Origin: Nostoc sp. FACHB-973
Lineage (GTDB): Bacteria > Cyanobacteriota > Cyanobacteriia > Cyanobacteriales > Nostocaceae
Direction: 5' to 3'
Length of the DNA: 54,199 bases
Assembly (NCBI RefSeq): GCF_014698115.1
Contig: NZ_JACJSJ010000053.1
Location: 1 to 54,199 of the forward strand
Positions within the stretch are counted from its first letter, which is position 1, and each line of letters opens with the position of its first letter. The translations under genes were made by a program, and so were the position numbers. The notes under the pieces are model-generated. The model made no database searches. It was not told the origin of the DNA and worked only from the letters and a program-made list of their open reading frames with translations. This document shows positions 34,501 through 41,027 of the stretch, piece by piece.

Positions 34501-35190
34501 TACCGCTATGCAGTTGAACAGATCAATACCACTTTGATTGAACGACAAAAACTGACACATACTGATGAAGGTCTTGCCGATCACTTGATGACTTTTTACT
34601 GGCGTGGGAAGCTGAATTTGGATAAGTCAGGAGGATTACTAACGCGGTTTTTTGAGTTAGCTTCTGATGCGTTACGTGGCTATGCTCTCGAATTTGTGGG
34701 GCGAAGTCTTAAGAAGACAGAAAATGAGATAGATCCAGAAATCTTAAATTGGCTGCAATTGCTGTGGGGGAAGCGTTTGGAAACAGCGCGTAATTCTACT
34801 GAACCTAATTCCTACGCTACTGAACTTGCAGCTTTTGGCTGGTGGTTCGGTTCTGGGAAATTTGATGACGTTTGGGCTATTGCACAGATTAAACAAATTC
34901 TTGAGCTAATTGGCAAAGTAGATCCTGACTTTTTGCTGCTCGAACGTCTAGCGGTACTTGTTGATACGATGCCAGAATCATCTATCGAGTGCCTTGAATT
35001 GCTCATTAAAAATGATAAGTCTGGTTGGAGTATCTACGGTTGGCAGAATGAAACTAAGGCTATCCTCAGTAAAGCTATTAAAAGCACCAGTGGTCAAGCA
35101 ATAAAAACTGCTGAAAATATTATTCAAGATTTGGGCAAACGCGGACACTGGGAATATCGGAATTTACTTCCTCCTTATGGAAGCAAATAA
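31576..35190 (+). CDS. Very large helical protein of unknown function, possible defence component
   Basis: 1204 residues from a GTG start. It is predominantly helical throughout with no P-loop or nuclease motif visible. The N-terminal 80 residues (NLYEGAVCLTFGIPIPGRLRF, then HAVREIRNRLPD) form a distinct module. At about 280-360 (FPMWPQSRYLARMAKYKPKE, then HEDFADAALEMALEEAVQLV) the repeats resemble HEAT/ARM scaffold helices. The codon use is AT-rich relative to the neighbours, a sign of recent transfer. The long size, the lack of an enzyme signature and the divergent helicase suggest a scaffold or sensor in a defence pair, but this is inference. The family was not recognised with certainty. 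Confidence 0.65.
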   Translation: MELNSQNLHPTSSDLPQVPPADWTTTRRKILSWLNQNSSSLANLYEGAVCLTFGIPIPGRLRFISHAVREIRNRLPDSIPKISERLEYKDEVENLADIWESNGFGLDEISLESEEITINFQIFSKIQQLIKKHKAVRYNNKKRTFLFFELCISENKLDLNILEPIVNHYWEITEWFMEQTHETHDSGKPKLDPDDLKIRHQFELFESFLATFAQNFYTTVDKLDEILQEDNPQQIEKVIGFLIHPQHFSYFFNRLQNPEWIKPLKDKGFFKNPPQIIEDVSQGTVSFPMWPQSRYLARMAKYKPKEVLEIARQIESNNPRVHEDFADAALEMALEEAVQLVPKVKTWIKSLYSSSLLPEKVAALIVHLAQGGKIKKALELAKTLLAVMPDSSLNNGENNDNNVYLSSPKPRIRFNNSHYQRILKTLVPELVKITGEEALIMLIILLNNAIKFSRRNAETEEKQNNSPILEDYSRIWRYAIEEHPRNHPPYDVREILVEAVRDTAKQILESDRTKIRNIVQKLEERRWRIFHRIALYLIREYQDVDPNLLIEKVVDSKRFTDTSSYEDYEYAHLLKDNFAQLSVEKQAQILSWIENPELDLNWQEDQDKKAEWVKYWQWHKLTIIKDSLSTYWRERYNDLVKEFRKEIELSDIVSGGVGQFRVSGVGSPKTDSELESMSIEELVAFLRTWEPNSTDPFEEPSRSGLGSALERLVEKSPERYAQGAAQFQGLHARYISNLLRGLRQALNNQSKQQQEIREFDWISVLSLCNWLAEKSEKFNKSQTIYNEPSSNWLEPCRTVVDLLGVGLNVDTIAIEYNFRDRVWNILRLLTQHPDPTLEREMEYSSNNNYSELAINTVRGEAMHTVVRYALWIRRHFEQIPESEEHLQRGFDEMPEVRQVLDEHLNPDIEPSLAIRSVYGQWFPWLALLDPLWANQSIGKIFPQDETFSNLRRAAWESYINFSGIYNNVFDLLHEEYRYAVEQINTTLIERQKLTHTDEGLADHLMTFYWRGKLNLDKSGGLLTRFFELASDALRGYALEFVGRSLKKTENEIDPEILNWLQLLWGKRLETARNSTEPNSYATELAAFGWWFGSGKFDDVWAIAQIKQILELIGKVDPDFLLLERLAVLVDTMPESSIECLELLIKNDKSGWSIYGWQNETKAILSKAIKSTSGQAIKTAENIIQDLGKRGHWEYRNLLPPYGSK

Positions 35191-35192
35191 CC

Positions 35193-35395
35193 CTATTCCG
35201 TCAAAGTGGAGAGTAAATCATCCAGCGAATGCAAAACTTGATTGCTTTTTCAGTTAAAGGATCTAAATTAGCTGTAGATTCATCTAAAGTTAAAATTGGT
35301 GGATTATTGATGATTGCGCTGGCGATGCCTGCGGCGGGCTACGCCTACGCTAATCGCTGCTTCTGTTCTCCAGAAACATTTGCCGCCGATCAGCA
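35193..35395 (-). pseudogene. ABC-transporter ATPase relic containing a 21-bp repeat
   Basis: Read leftward, VSGEQKQRLA (the ABC signature loop, usually SGGQxQR) is interrupted by the repeat. The sequence then resumes as IASAIINNPPILTLDESTANLD (Walker B and D-loop) and runs to TEKSNQVLHSLDDLLS and a stop at 35193-35195. Removing the 21 bases (35327-35347) restores the expected order L-A-I-A-x-A-I. The front of the ATPase and the membrane domain are gone. Confidence 0.7.
35322..35350. repeat. 21-bp repeat inserted in HIP1, copy 2
   Basis: On the plus strand GCGAT (35322-35326) and CGC (35348-35350) flank a 21-base insert. On the minus strand it is identical to the insert at 28631-28651 (TAGGCGTAG...GCCGCAGGC). 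It lies in the ABC relic. Confidence 0.85.
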
Positions 35396-35511
35396 TAATC
35401 TTGTATCCTATTTTTGCATAAATTGGCTAAATATAAGAGGCTGAGGCAATGGAAATAGAGATTAAAATAGAGTTAGCAAAGGTAGGGTTTACTTGATTAG
35501 GAGATTCTCTT

Positions 35512-35736
35512 ATGAATTTACAAGAAATTATTAATTCTATTGAAAGTTTACCTACAGAAGAACGTGACTATTTGTTTGAGTTTCTCCGCAAAAAAAAGGA
35601 GGAATCTAGAGGGGATAATTTTTGGGAGGGATTACAAAAATTTAGAAAAGTAATCCAAAGCGAGGGAATTATCTTTACTGATGATGATTTCGCTGACTTA
35701 CGAGATCGCAGTGTGGGAAGAGAAATTGAGCTATGA
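35512..35736 (+). CDS. DUF2281-like antitoxin partner of the PIN toxin
   Basis: 74 residues: MNLQEIINSIESLPTEERDY, then LFEFLRKKKEESRG, then the acidic tail FTDDDFADLRDRSVGREIEL. Small acidic proteins of this build precede VapC-like toxins in cyanobacteria. A ribosome site (AGGAG) lies before the ATG. It overlaps the toxin gene by 4 bases (ATGA). Confidence 0.8.
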   Translation: MNLQEIINSIESLPTEERDYLFEFLRKKKEESRGDNFWEGLQKFRKVIQSEGIIFTDDDFADLRDRSVGREIEL

Positions 35737-36167
35737 GCTTGAAATACTTACTTGATACCAATATTCTCTCAGAGCCAGCACGTCCTATTCCTAATGTCAA
35801 CGTTTTGCACAAACTAGATATTCATAAATCAGAAGTTGCTGTTTCTAGTGTTGTTATTCATGAACTTTTACATGGATGTTTGCGGTTGCCAGAATCTAAG
35901 CGGCGAGAGTCTCTTTGGAATTATATTCATGAATCGGTATTAAATTTACCAGTCCTTGATTACGATTTAAAGGCAGCACAATGGCACGCCCAAGAAAGGG
36001 CTAGATTATCCAAGATTGGTAAAACTCCTGCTTTTGTAGATGGTCAAATTGCGAGTATTGCTTACTGTAATAATTTAATACTGGTAACTAATAATATTTC
36101 TGATTTTGAGTTTTTTAACAATTTAATGGTTGAAAATTGGTTTGTTAATAGCACTGAAGTTGTCTAA
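35733..36167 (+). CDS. VapC-type PIN-domain toxin
   Basis: 144 residues. The PIN-domain acids are visible: LLDTNILSE (D8), VVIHELLHG (E44), FVDGQIASIA (D about 103) and TNNISDFEFF (D about 122). VapC toxins cut tRNA or rRNA and are held by the paired antitoxin. It is the second gene of a two-gene operon that probably stabilises the plasmid. Confidence 0.9.
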   Translation: MSLKYLLDTNILSEPARPIPNVNVLHKLDIHKSEVAVSSVVIHELLHGCLRLPESKRRESLWNYIHESVLNLPVLDYDLKAAQWHAQERARLSKIGKTPAFVDGQIASIAYCNNLILVTNNISDFEFFNNLMVENWFVNSTEVV

Positions 36168-36298
36168 GGCGAGATAAGGGTAAACATAACTTGTGAAAGT
36201 TATATTAGATCCTAGTATCATTATTAGTGAATTTGGATTTTAGACTGAAATCAAATATACAATCCAAAATCCAAAACTCTCAGTCAACTTTATGTTGA

Positions 36299-37303
36299 TT
36301 AAGTTAACTTAAATAACCTGCTAACACTAAGAATTATTAGCAGTAAATCCTTACTTGACGCTCGATGACTCGCTACCGCTCCGCTATCAGCACCCCTCTT
36401 AATAGACATCTCCAAATCCAGCATCATAGACACTGCTTTAGCTAAAGCGTTAATGCTTATATTTGCTACCTCCTGACGCAAATAGTGAATGCGATTAGGA
36501 TTGCTGATACTGCAAATTTGAGCTAATTCACTATCTTTCTTAATCCCAGAAACAATCGCAGACTTAATCCACAGCCAAGTTCTAAACTGCGTTAGGAGAG
36601 TAGCAATAATCACCATTAATGGTTCCGAGCGTGACAGTAAATCATCTAGCAGGTGCAAAACTTGATTACTTTCTCCTTGGCGAATAGCAGATGCCAGTTG
36701 TAGGCTATTCTGAGTCTGACATGGCACTAACTCTTTTACTTCTGCAAGTTCAAGTTGTCTGCCATTACCATAAATATACAGTTTGCGTAACTCTGTGGCT
36801 GCACGGGTCATGTCGTTACCAATTGCTTCTGCTAGATATTCCACTGCACCCTTTGACAGCACCAGCTTAGTTTTTTTAGCTTTAATAGCGATGCCTGCGG
36901 CAAGGGAAGCTATCGCCTTCTCAATCAAATCAGTACGCCAAGGTGGTATCAATGAAAACTCAAACAACTTAGCATACTTGACAAGATGTTTGTAAATCTT
37001 CAGGCGCTTATCTACATTGGTGGCGACAAACACCAGAATTGTGAATTCAGGCACTTGAACAAGCTGCTGCAAGGTTTCTAACTCAGTATCACCCCACTGC
37101 TTGAGGTGGCAATTTTCCACAATCACCAGTTTTTTACCACCAGTCAGGGAACGAGTGCGAGCTACGCTGATGGCTCGGTCAAGGCGATCGGCTGGAAATC
37201 GGTGATAGCAAAGTGTGAGCCATTGAGCATCAATCTCTGCTTTGTATTGGTTGAGCTGTTCTTGGATGGCGTGTTGGTCATCACCTGTCAGCAAGACAAT
37301 CAT
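36299..37303 (-). CDS. holA: DNA polymerase III delta subunit (clamp loader)
   Basis: 334 residues, the usual length for HolA. The N-terminal Rossmann-like region (MIVLLTGDDQHAIQEQLNQY; LVIVENCHLKQW; VPEFTILVFVAT) and the helical lid/C-terminal region (IGNDMTRAATELRKLYIYG; LLTQFRTWLWIKSA) follow the delta pattern. Delta opens the beta clamp. Two in-frame repeat inserts are present: a 21-bp HIP1-split repeat adding IASLAAG at about 36893-36913, and another near 36367-36395 (GAVASHRAS) close to the C-terminus. Both keep the frame, so the protein may still work. Its start overlaps the dnaX stop (ATGA), which shows one operon. Confidence 0.85.
   Translation of the reverse strand: MIVLLTGDDQHAIQEQLNQYKAEIDAQWLTLCYHRFPADRLDRAISVARTRSLTGGKKLVIVENCHLKQWGDTELETLQQLVQVPEFTILVFVATNVDKRLKIYKHLVKYAKLFEFSLIPPWRTDLIEKAIASLAAGIAIKAKKTKLVLSKGAVEYLAEAIGNDMTRAATELRKLYIYGNGRQLELAEVKELVPCQTQNSLQLASAIRQGESNQVLHLLDDLLSRSEPLMVIIATLLTQFRTWLWIKSAIVSGIKKDSELAQICSISNPNRIHYLRQEVANISINALAKAVSMMLDLEMSIKRGADSGAVASHRASSKDLLLIILSVSRLFKLT
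36888..36916. repeat. 21-bp repeat inserted in HIP1, copy 3 (variant, inside holA)
   Basis: GCGAT (36888-36892) and CGC (36914-36916) flank 21 bases. The insert shares GCCTGCGGC with the other copies but differs elsewhere (AAGGGAAGCTAT). It adds seven codons to holA in frame and has no stop in this reading frame. Confidence 0.75.
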
Positions 37304-38796
37304 GCTTTTACCCTCCCATTACTGCTCTTGTTGGCAGTTTTAATTAACACAGTCATTGGTTGTTGACTTTGGGTAGCTCGTTGCAGCATTTTAGCGATCG
37401 CCTCTTTACTACTCTCAAACTTATTCAAGTAAGCTGGTGTAACCTCTAAAATTGCCTTGTCACCTTGCAATTTAACGAGATTTGCATGAGCCAACAGCTT
37501 TTGATTGCTGGGTTTAGCTATATCCATCACAGAAAGCCAAATTTGAGCCAGGTTAGCGGTATTGGCTGCAACTGTTGGTAACAATTTGTCATCTACAGGT
37601 TTAGCTGTCACCTTGTTTGTGGTGTATACTCCAACTGTCGGTAGCAACTTGCCGTCATGCACAGGTTTAGCAGTTAGCGTCTTGGTTGCACTGACAGGCA
37701 ATAAACTAGGTATCAAGTTCAGTAAGCAAACTTCTAGCCACACAGCAGCATTTACTGTGTACCGCAGATAGTTTTCTGCTTTTTGTAACTCTGCTAAGGA
37801 CAAATTCAGCGTCTCGAAATTCCAGTGATTTGCTAAAACCTTGAGTTGAGCATAGCTAACACAACCAGTTAGCAGGGATTGCTCTTTGGGTGCAGACTTG
37901 ATAATCAGTAAATCTCGGTATGTTTGCAGTAAGTTGGAGAGAATCAATTTGGGCGTTTTACCAGAGTCCACTAAAACTCTTGCTACTTGCAGCAAGTTAA
38001 AGGTGTTGTTAGTGGATATTGCCTGTAAAATTGACATTAATTCTGTTTCTGTCACACCACCAGCAATTTCCATGACATGATTGGCAGTGATATCTTCATC
38101 TAAAAGACTCACCTGACCGAGTAATTGCAGTGCATCTCTGAGTCCACCATCGCCCAGGCGTGCGATCGCTGTTAGTGCCTCCTCATCAATAGAGATAGAT
38201 TCTGCATCTGCTACAATACCGAGGTGCTGCACAATTGCCTGAACAGACAAAGTGCGGAAATTAAACACCTGACAACGGCTGACAATGGTAGGTAACACCT
38301 TGTGCAATTCTGTTGTGCAGAGAATGAAAACAACATGAGGTGGCGGTTCTTCAATACACTTGAGTAAAGCATTGAAGGCGTTACCGGTTAGACAATGGCA
38401 CTCATCGAGAATAAAAATTCGGTAACGTCCTGCAACAGGTGCTAAGGTACAGCGCTCAATTAAAGCACGGGCATCATCTACACCATTATTAGAAGCAGCA
38501 TCAATTTCACTAACATCTAGGCTATTACTGGTTTCAATTGAACGGCAGGATTGACAAATACCACAAGGTTGGTCAGTTGGTTTTTTAGTGTTGAGGCAGT
38601 TGAGGGATTTAGCAAATATCCGAGCAGTTGAAGTTTTACCTGTGCCTCTAGAACCTGTAAATAAATAAGCTGGTGCAATTTGCAGGTATTTTACAGCATT
38701 AGTCAGAGCAGTTTTGATGTAGGGCTGTCCAACTAATTCGGCTATTGTCTGGGGTCGATATTTTTGATGTAGGGCGACTGTAGACATAGGATTCAT
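37300..38796 (-). CDS. dnaX: DNA polymerase III gamma/tau subunit (clamp-loader ATPase)
   Basis: About 498 residues from ATG 38796 (MNPMSTVALHQKYRP; an extension to 38850 is unlikely). The AAA+ core has HQKYRPQTIAELVGQ, Walker A GSRGTGKT, the four-Cys zinc module (NCLNTKKP..CGICQSC), Walker B with DECH, and the SRC motif (SRCQVFNFR). The C-terminal region is shorter than in tau. At 37567-37670 it contains a 63-bp tandem duplication, which appears in the protein as TAKPVxDGKLLPTV twice. With holA it forms an operon. No delta-prime gene is in the window, so delta-prime presumably comes from the chromosome. Confidence 0.92.
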   Translation of the reverse strand: MNPMSTVALHQKYRPQTIAELVGQPYIKTALTNAVKYLQIAPAYLFTGSRGTGKTSTARIFAKSLNCLNTKKPTDQPCGICQSCRSIETSNSLDVSEIDAASNNGVDDARALIERCTLAPVAGRYRIFILDECHCLTGNAFNALLKCIEEPPPHVVFILCTTELHKVLPTIVSRCQVFNFRTLSVQAIVQHLGIVADAESISIDEEALTAIARLGDGGLRDALQLLGQVSLLDEDITANHVMEIAGGVTETELMSILQAISTNNTFNLLQVARVLVDSGKTPKLILSNLLQTYRDLLIIKSAPKEQSLLTGCVSYAQLKVLANHWNFETLNLSLAELQKAENYLRYTVNAAVWLEVCLLNLIPSLLPVSATKTLTAKPVHDGKLLPTVGVYTTNKVTAKPVDDKLLPTVAANTANLAQIWLSVMDIAKPSNQKLLAHANLVKLQGDKAILEVTPAYLNKFESSKEAIAKMLQRATQSQQPMTVLIKTANKSSNGRVKA

Positions 38797-38850
38797 TAAC
38801 CTTAATTTGTCGCCCTTACCCCTGTTAAGGGGGTGTAATTTTGAATCCAA

Positions 38851-39029
38851 AGTAGCCTGATTTGCTCAATTCCAGTAAGATTTACCGATACCAGAAGTTG
38901 AGTACACCTAATTATTTAAACGTTGAAACAGGTGGATAAATTTATTGGATTTATAACCGAGCTATAGCCATTTTAGAATTCATATCCTTGGCTCATACAA
39001 CGCTAATTTTCCCTTTTTTACCTGCCTCC
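38851..39029. other. Short gene-free spacer
   Basis: Nothing recognisable. It holds the dnaX promoter region and the end of the XisI-like transcript. Confidence 0.3.
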
Positions 39030-39383
39030 TTAAGCAGTAGCGAATTCTGTTAAACCTCGTTTACTGGGATGATGGAAACCCAAAACAATATCGGCTTGGG
39101 GTATTCCGGCTGATAGCAAATCATCAACAACGCATAAATTAGTTGCATCTTCTTCCACCCAAACTTTGCCGTTTTTAATGCAGATATAAATGATAATATA
39201 CTGTATTTGCTTTTTGTCATCCCAGCCAAATCGAAACCAAAGATATTGATCTCTTGTTTCATCAAAAGCCAAGCGATCGCTTACTTCAACTCCCGCATCT
39301 TTTATAACTTGAGTATTAGTAGTTTCGTAATACTCAGTCAATATATTCTTGATAGCATTGCGATATTGTTCGAGCTTATCCAT
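39030..39383 (-). CDS. XisI-like protein (fdxN element excision control family)
   Basis: 117 residues: MDKLEQYRNAIKNILTEYYE, then YLWFRFGWDDKKQIQYIIIY, then GKVWVEEDATNLCVVDDLLS, then QADIVLGFHHPSKRGLTEFA. This is the standard XisI pattern. In Anabaena XisI and XisH control excision of the fdxN element; most homologues are of unknown role and travel as XisH-XisI pairs. Here XisH is missing, so a role in excision is doubtful. Confidence 0.88.
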   Translation of the reverse strand: MDKLEQYRNAIKNILTEYYETTNTQVIKDAGVEVSDRLAFDETRDQYLWFRFGWDDKKQIQYIIIYICIKNGKVWVEEDATNLCVVDDLLSAGIPQADIVLGFHHPSKRGLTEFATA

Positions 39384-39583
39384 TGCCGGATTTACTCCTT
39401 TTCTGTATTTACAACTATTAACAGAAGGTGATTTTCTGAGAATTCTTTAAGTTGCATTCAATCACATTACACTCAGGAGCTAACCCTCAGTTTATCTGGT
39501 TTTTGGCCTAACCGAACCGTATTGATAGTTAGGCAGTTTCGTTTGGTCGAGTTGGTAGTAACTTAAAACTTACGCGTCAGTGT
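39384..39583. other. Spacer with a lone CGAACCGTATTG repeat end
   Basis: At 39506-39534 a small hairpin (GCCTAAC...GTTAGGC) encloses CGAACCGTATTGA, the end sequence of the MITE-like elements at 10199 and 40861. No gene is seen. Confidence 0.45.
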
Positions 39584-40168
39584 TCAAGATGATGCAAGTA
39601 TTGCATTGATATGTCGCCGCACGAGATATTTTTGTTGATCTGCGGAGAACTGCTCAGGAAAAATGACAACACCAGTGCCAATGCCATCCACTAAGGCGAT
39701 GAGTGCATTGGCTTCGAGGGTTAAATCAAGATCGGCTCGAATCAGCAAGGCTTTTTGTAAGTCAGCTAACTCTTGACAAATAATCTGCCGTAAGAAGTCA
39801 TAGCGTTTTCGGTGCTCCTGAACAAGGCGTTCGCGCCCGATAGAATAGCCCAAAAATGCCACCCAAACCTTCCAATCAGCTTTGTCAATGTCCTCCAGAG
39901 GTAGAGCCACAAAAATCATTTGCACTAGTCTGTCAATTCCTTGCCGTCCCTCGGCACAGGTTTTCATGTCCTCTAGCACGTTTTCAAACACCTGTTCCAA
40001 GGCAAATAGGGTGAGTTCTTCTTTATCTCGAAAGTAATGGGTAACAACCCCAGTCGAAGAGCCAAGTTCTTGCGCGATCGCCCGCATACTGGCACGATCC
40101 AATCCTTCACGGACAATCACCCGCCATGCCGCTTTAGCGACTTCAATACGGCGATCGTCATAACTCAT
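39584..40168 (-). CDS. TetR-family repressor
   Basis: 194 residues. The N-terminal HTH is clear: IEVAKAAWRVIVREGLDRAS, then MRAIAQELGSSTGVVTHYFR, then DKEELTLFALEQVF. The C-terminal ligand-binding domain is BetI/AcrR-like in length. It is divergent from an acetyltransferase gene and the gap holds a duplicated operator, so it very likely represses both. GC content and codon use are higher than in the neighbours, which suggests a transferred cassette. Confidence 0.92.
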   Translation of the reverse strand: MSYDDRRIEVAKAAWRVIVREGLDRASMRAIAQELGSSTGVVTHYFRDKEELTLFALEQVFENVLEDMKTCAEGRQGIDRLVQMIFVALPLEDIDKADWKVWVAFLGYSIGRERLVQEHRKRYDFLRQIICQELADLQKALLIRADLDLTLEANALIALVDGIGTGVVIFPEQFSADQQKYLVRRHINAILASS

Positions 40169-40214
40169 AGCTCTCCTCGGTTTACAGCAACATGAAACAA
40201 GTATCTTGACATCT

Positions 40215-40263
40215 TATCACAACAGTTGTTATGTTTTGAATTGACATAACAACTGTTGTGATA
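40215..40263. promoter_or_regulatory. Duplicated TetR operator in the divergent promoter
   Basis: Bases 40215-40234 and 40244-40263 are exact 20-base inverted copies with a 9-base spacer. Each arm holds a quasi-palindrome ACAACAGTTGT, the size of one TetR dimer site. This predicts two repressor dimers at the shared promoter of the TetR and acetyltransferase genes. Confidence 0.85.
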
Positions 40264-40304
40264 TTTACTCCAGCGACTAACCTGTTTTGCACACGGAGTT
40301 CGCG

Positions 40305-40808
40305 ATGATTCGACCGACCATGCCTGATGACACGACCGCGCTGATTGCCTTAGCCGACGCAACTGGACTGTTCCAACCGAAGCAACTTGAGGAGCTTGGC
40401 GAAATGCTGTCCGATTACTTCGGTGGTAGCAGCGACAGCGATTCTCTACGAGACGGCAAAGCCGATCGCTTTTGGATTACCGACGATGACAACGGGGCGG
40501 TGGGGGTCGCTTACTGTGAGATGGAACGGATGACCGATCAGACGTGGAATCTACAGTTGATTGCTATCCGACCCGACCGGCAAGGACAAGGACGTGGTGC
40601 GACCCTGCTACGCTACGTTGAGCAAACATTGATGGCACGCGGCGGGCGTGTACTACTGGTGGAAACGTCAGGTACGCCGGACTTCGAGCGGACGCGAACG
40701 TTCTACCGCAAGTGCGGTTATGACGAGGAAGCGCGGATACGCGACTTCTATCAAGCGGGCGCTGACAAAATCGTTTACCGCAAGGCGCTGTCCGCTCAGG
40801 AGCAGTAA
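40305..40808 (+). CDS. GNAT-family N-acetyltransferase
   Basis: About 167 residues from ATG 40305 (MIRPTMPDDTTALIALADAT). The TTG at 40287 would place the ribosome site (GGAG at 40296) inside the gene, so it is rejected. The acetyl-CoA motif is LQLIAIRPDRQGQGRGATLL, and LVETSGTPDFERTRTFYRKCGY is the usual C-terminal part. The substrate is unknown. Together with the divergent TetR gene it may be a small resistance or detoxification cassette. Confidence 0.92.
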   Translation: MIRPTMPDDTTALIALADATGLFQPKQLEELGEMLSDYFGGSSDSDSLRDGKADRFWITDDDNGAVGVAYCEMERMTDQTWNLQLIAIRPDRQGQGRGATLLRYVEQTLMARGGRVLLVETSGTPDFERTRTFYRKCGYDEEARIRDFYQAGADKIVYRKALSAQEQ

Positions 40809-40860
40809 GCTTCCGAAGCGATCTGTCTGCTTTCTACCCAACTCCTTATCCCTGGCAAGG

Positions 40861-40972
40861 CAATACGATTCAGTTAAAGGGGAAAGGTTTTGAATATATC
40901 TCTTACCCTTTACCCGCAACCCCATTCCCCAGACCACAAGGAAAGTGAAAAATGCTTATCCGAACCGTATTG
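40861..40972. repeat. 112-bp MITE-like element with CAATACG ends
   Basis: CAATACGATTCAG (40861) is inverted at CGAACCGTATTG (40961-40972). It resembles the 99-bp element at 10199-10297. It lies just after the acetyltransferase gene, while a lone end sits on the other side of the cassette (39511). No gene lies in 40809-41027. Confidence 0.6.
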
Positions 40973-41027
40973 ACACCACTCGTATCCAAAACACCCTACA
41001 AAACTTCAAGATTGCGGTTAACATTTA

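Noticed and set aside
35229..35444. A 71-residue rightward frame with an apparent signal peptide
   Set aside because: It is antisense to the ABC relic and its hydrophobic part is the translated 21-bp repeat.
35193..36700. Similarity between the end of the ABC relic (SNQVLHSLDDLLS) and holA (SNQVLHLLDDLLS)
   Set aside because: The relic is well explained as an ABC ATPase by its signature loop and Walker B; the short match may be chance or a small conversion, and does not make it a holA copy.
40668..40937. An 89-residue leftward frame over the acetyltransferase 3' end
   Set aside because: It is the antisense of a clear GNAT gene.
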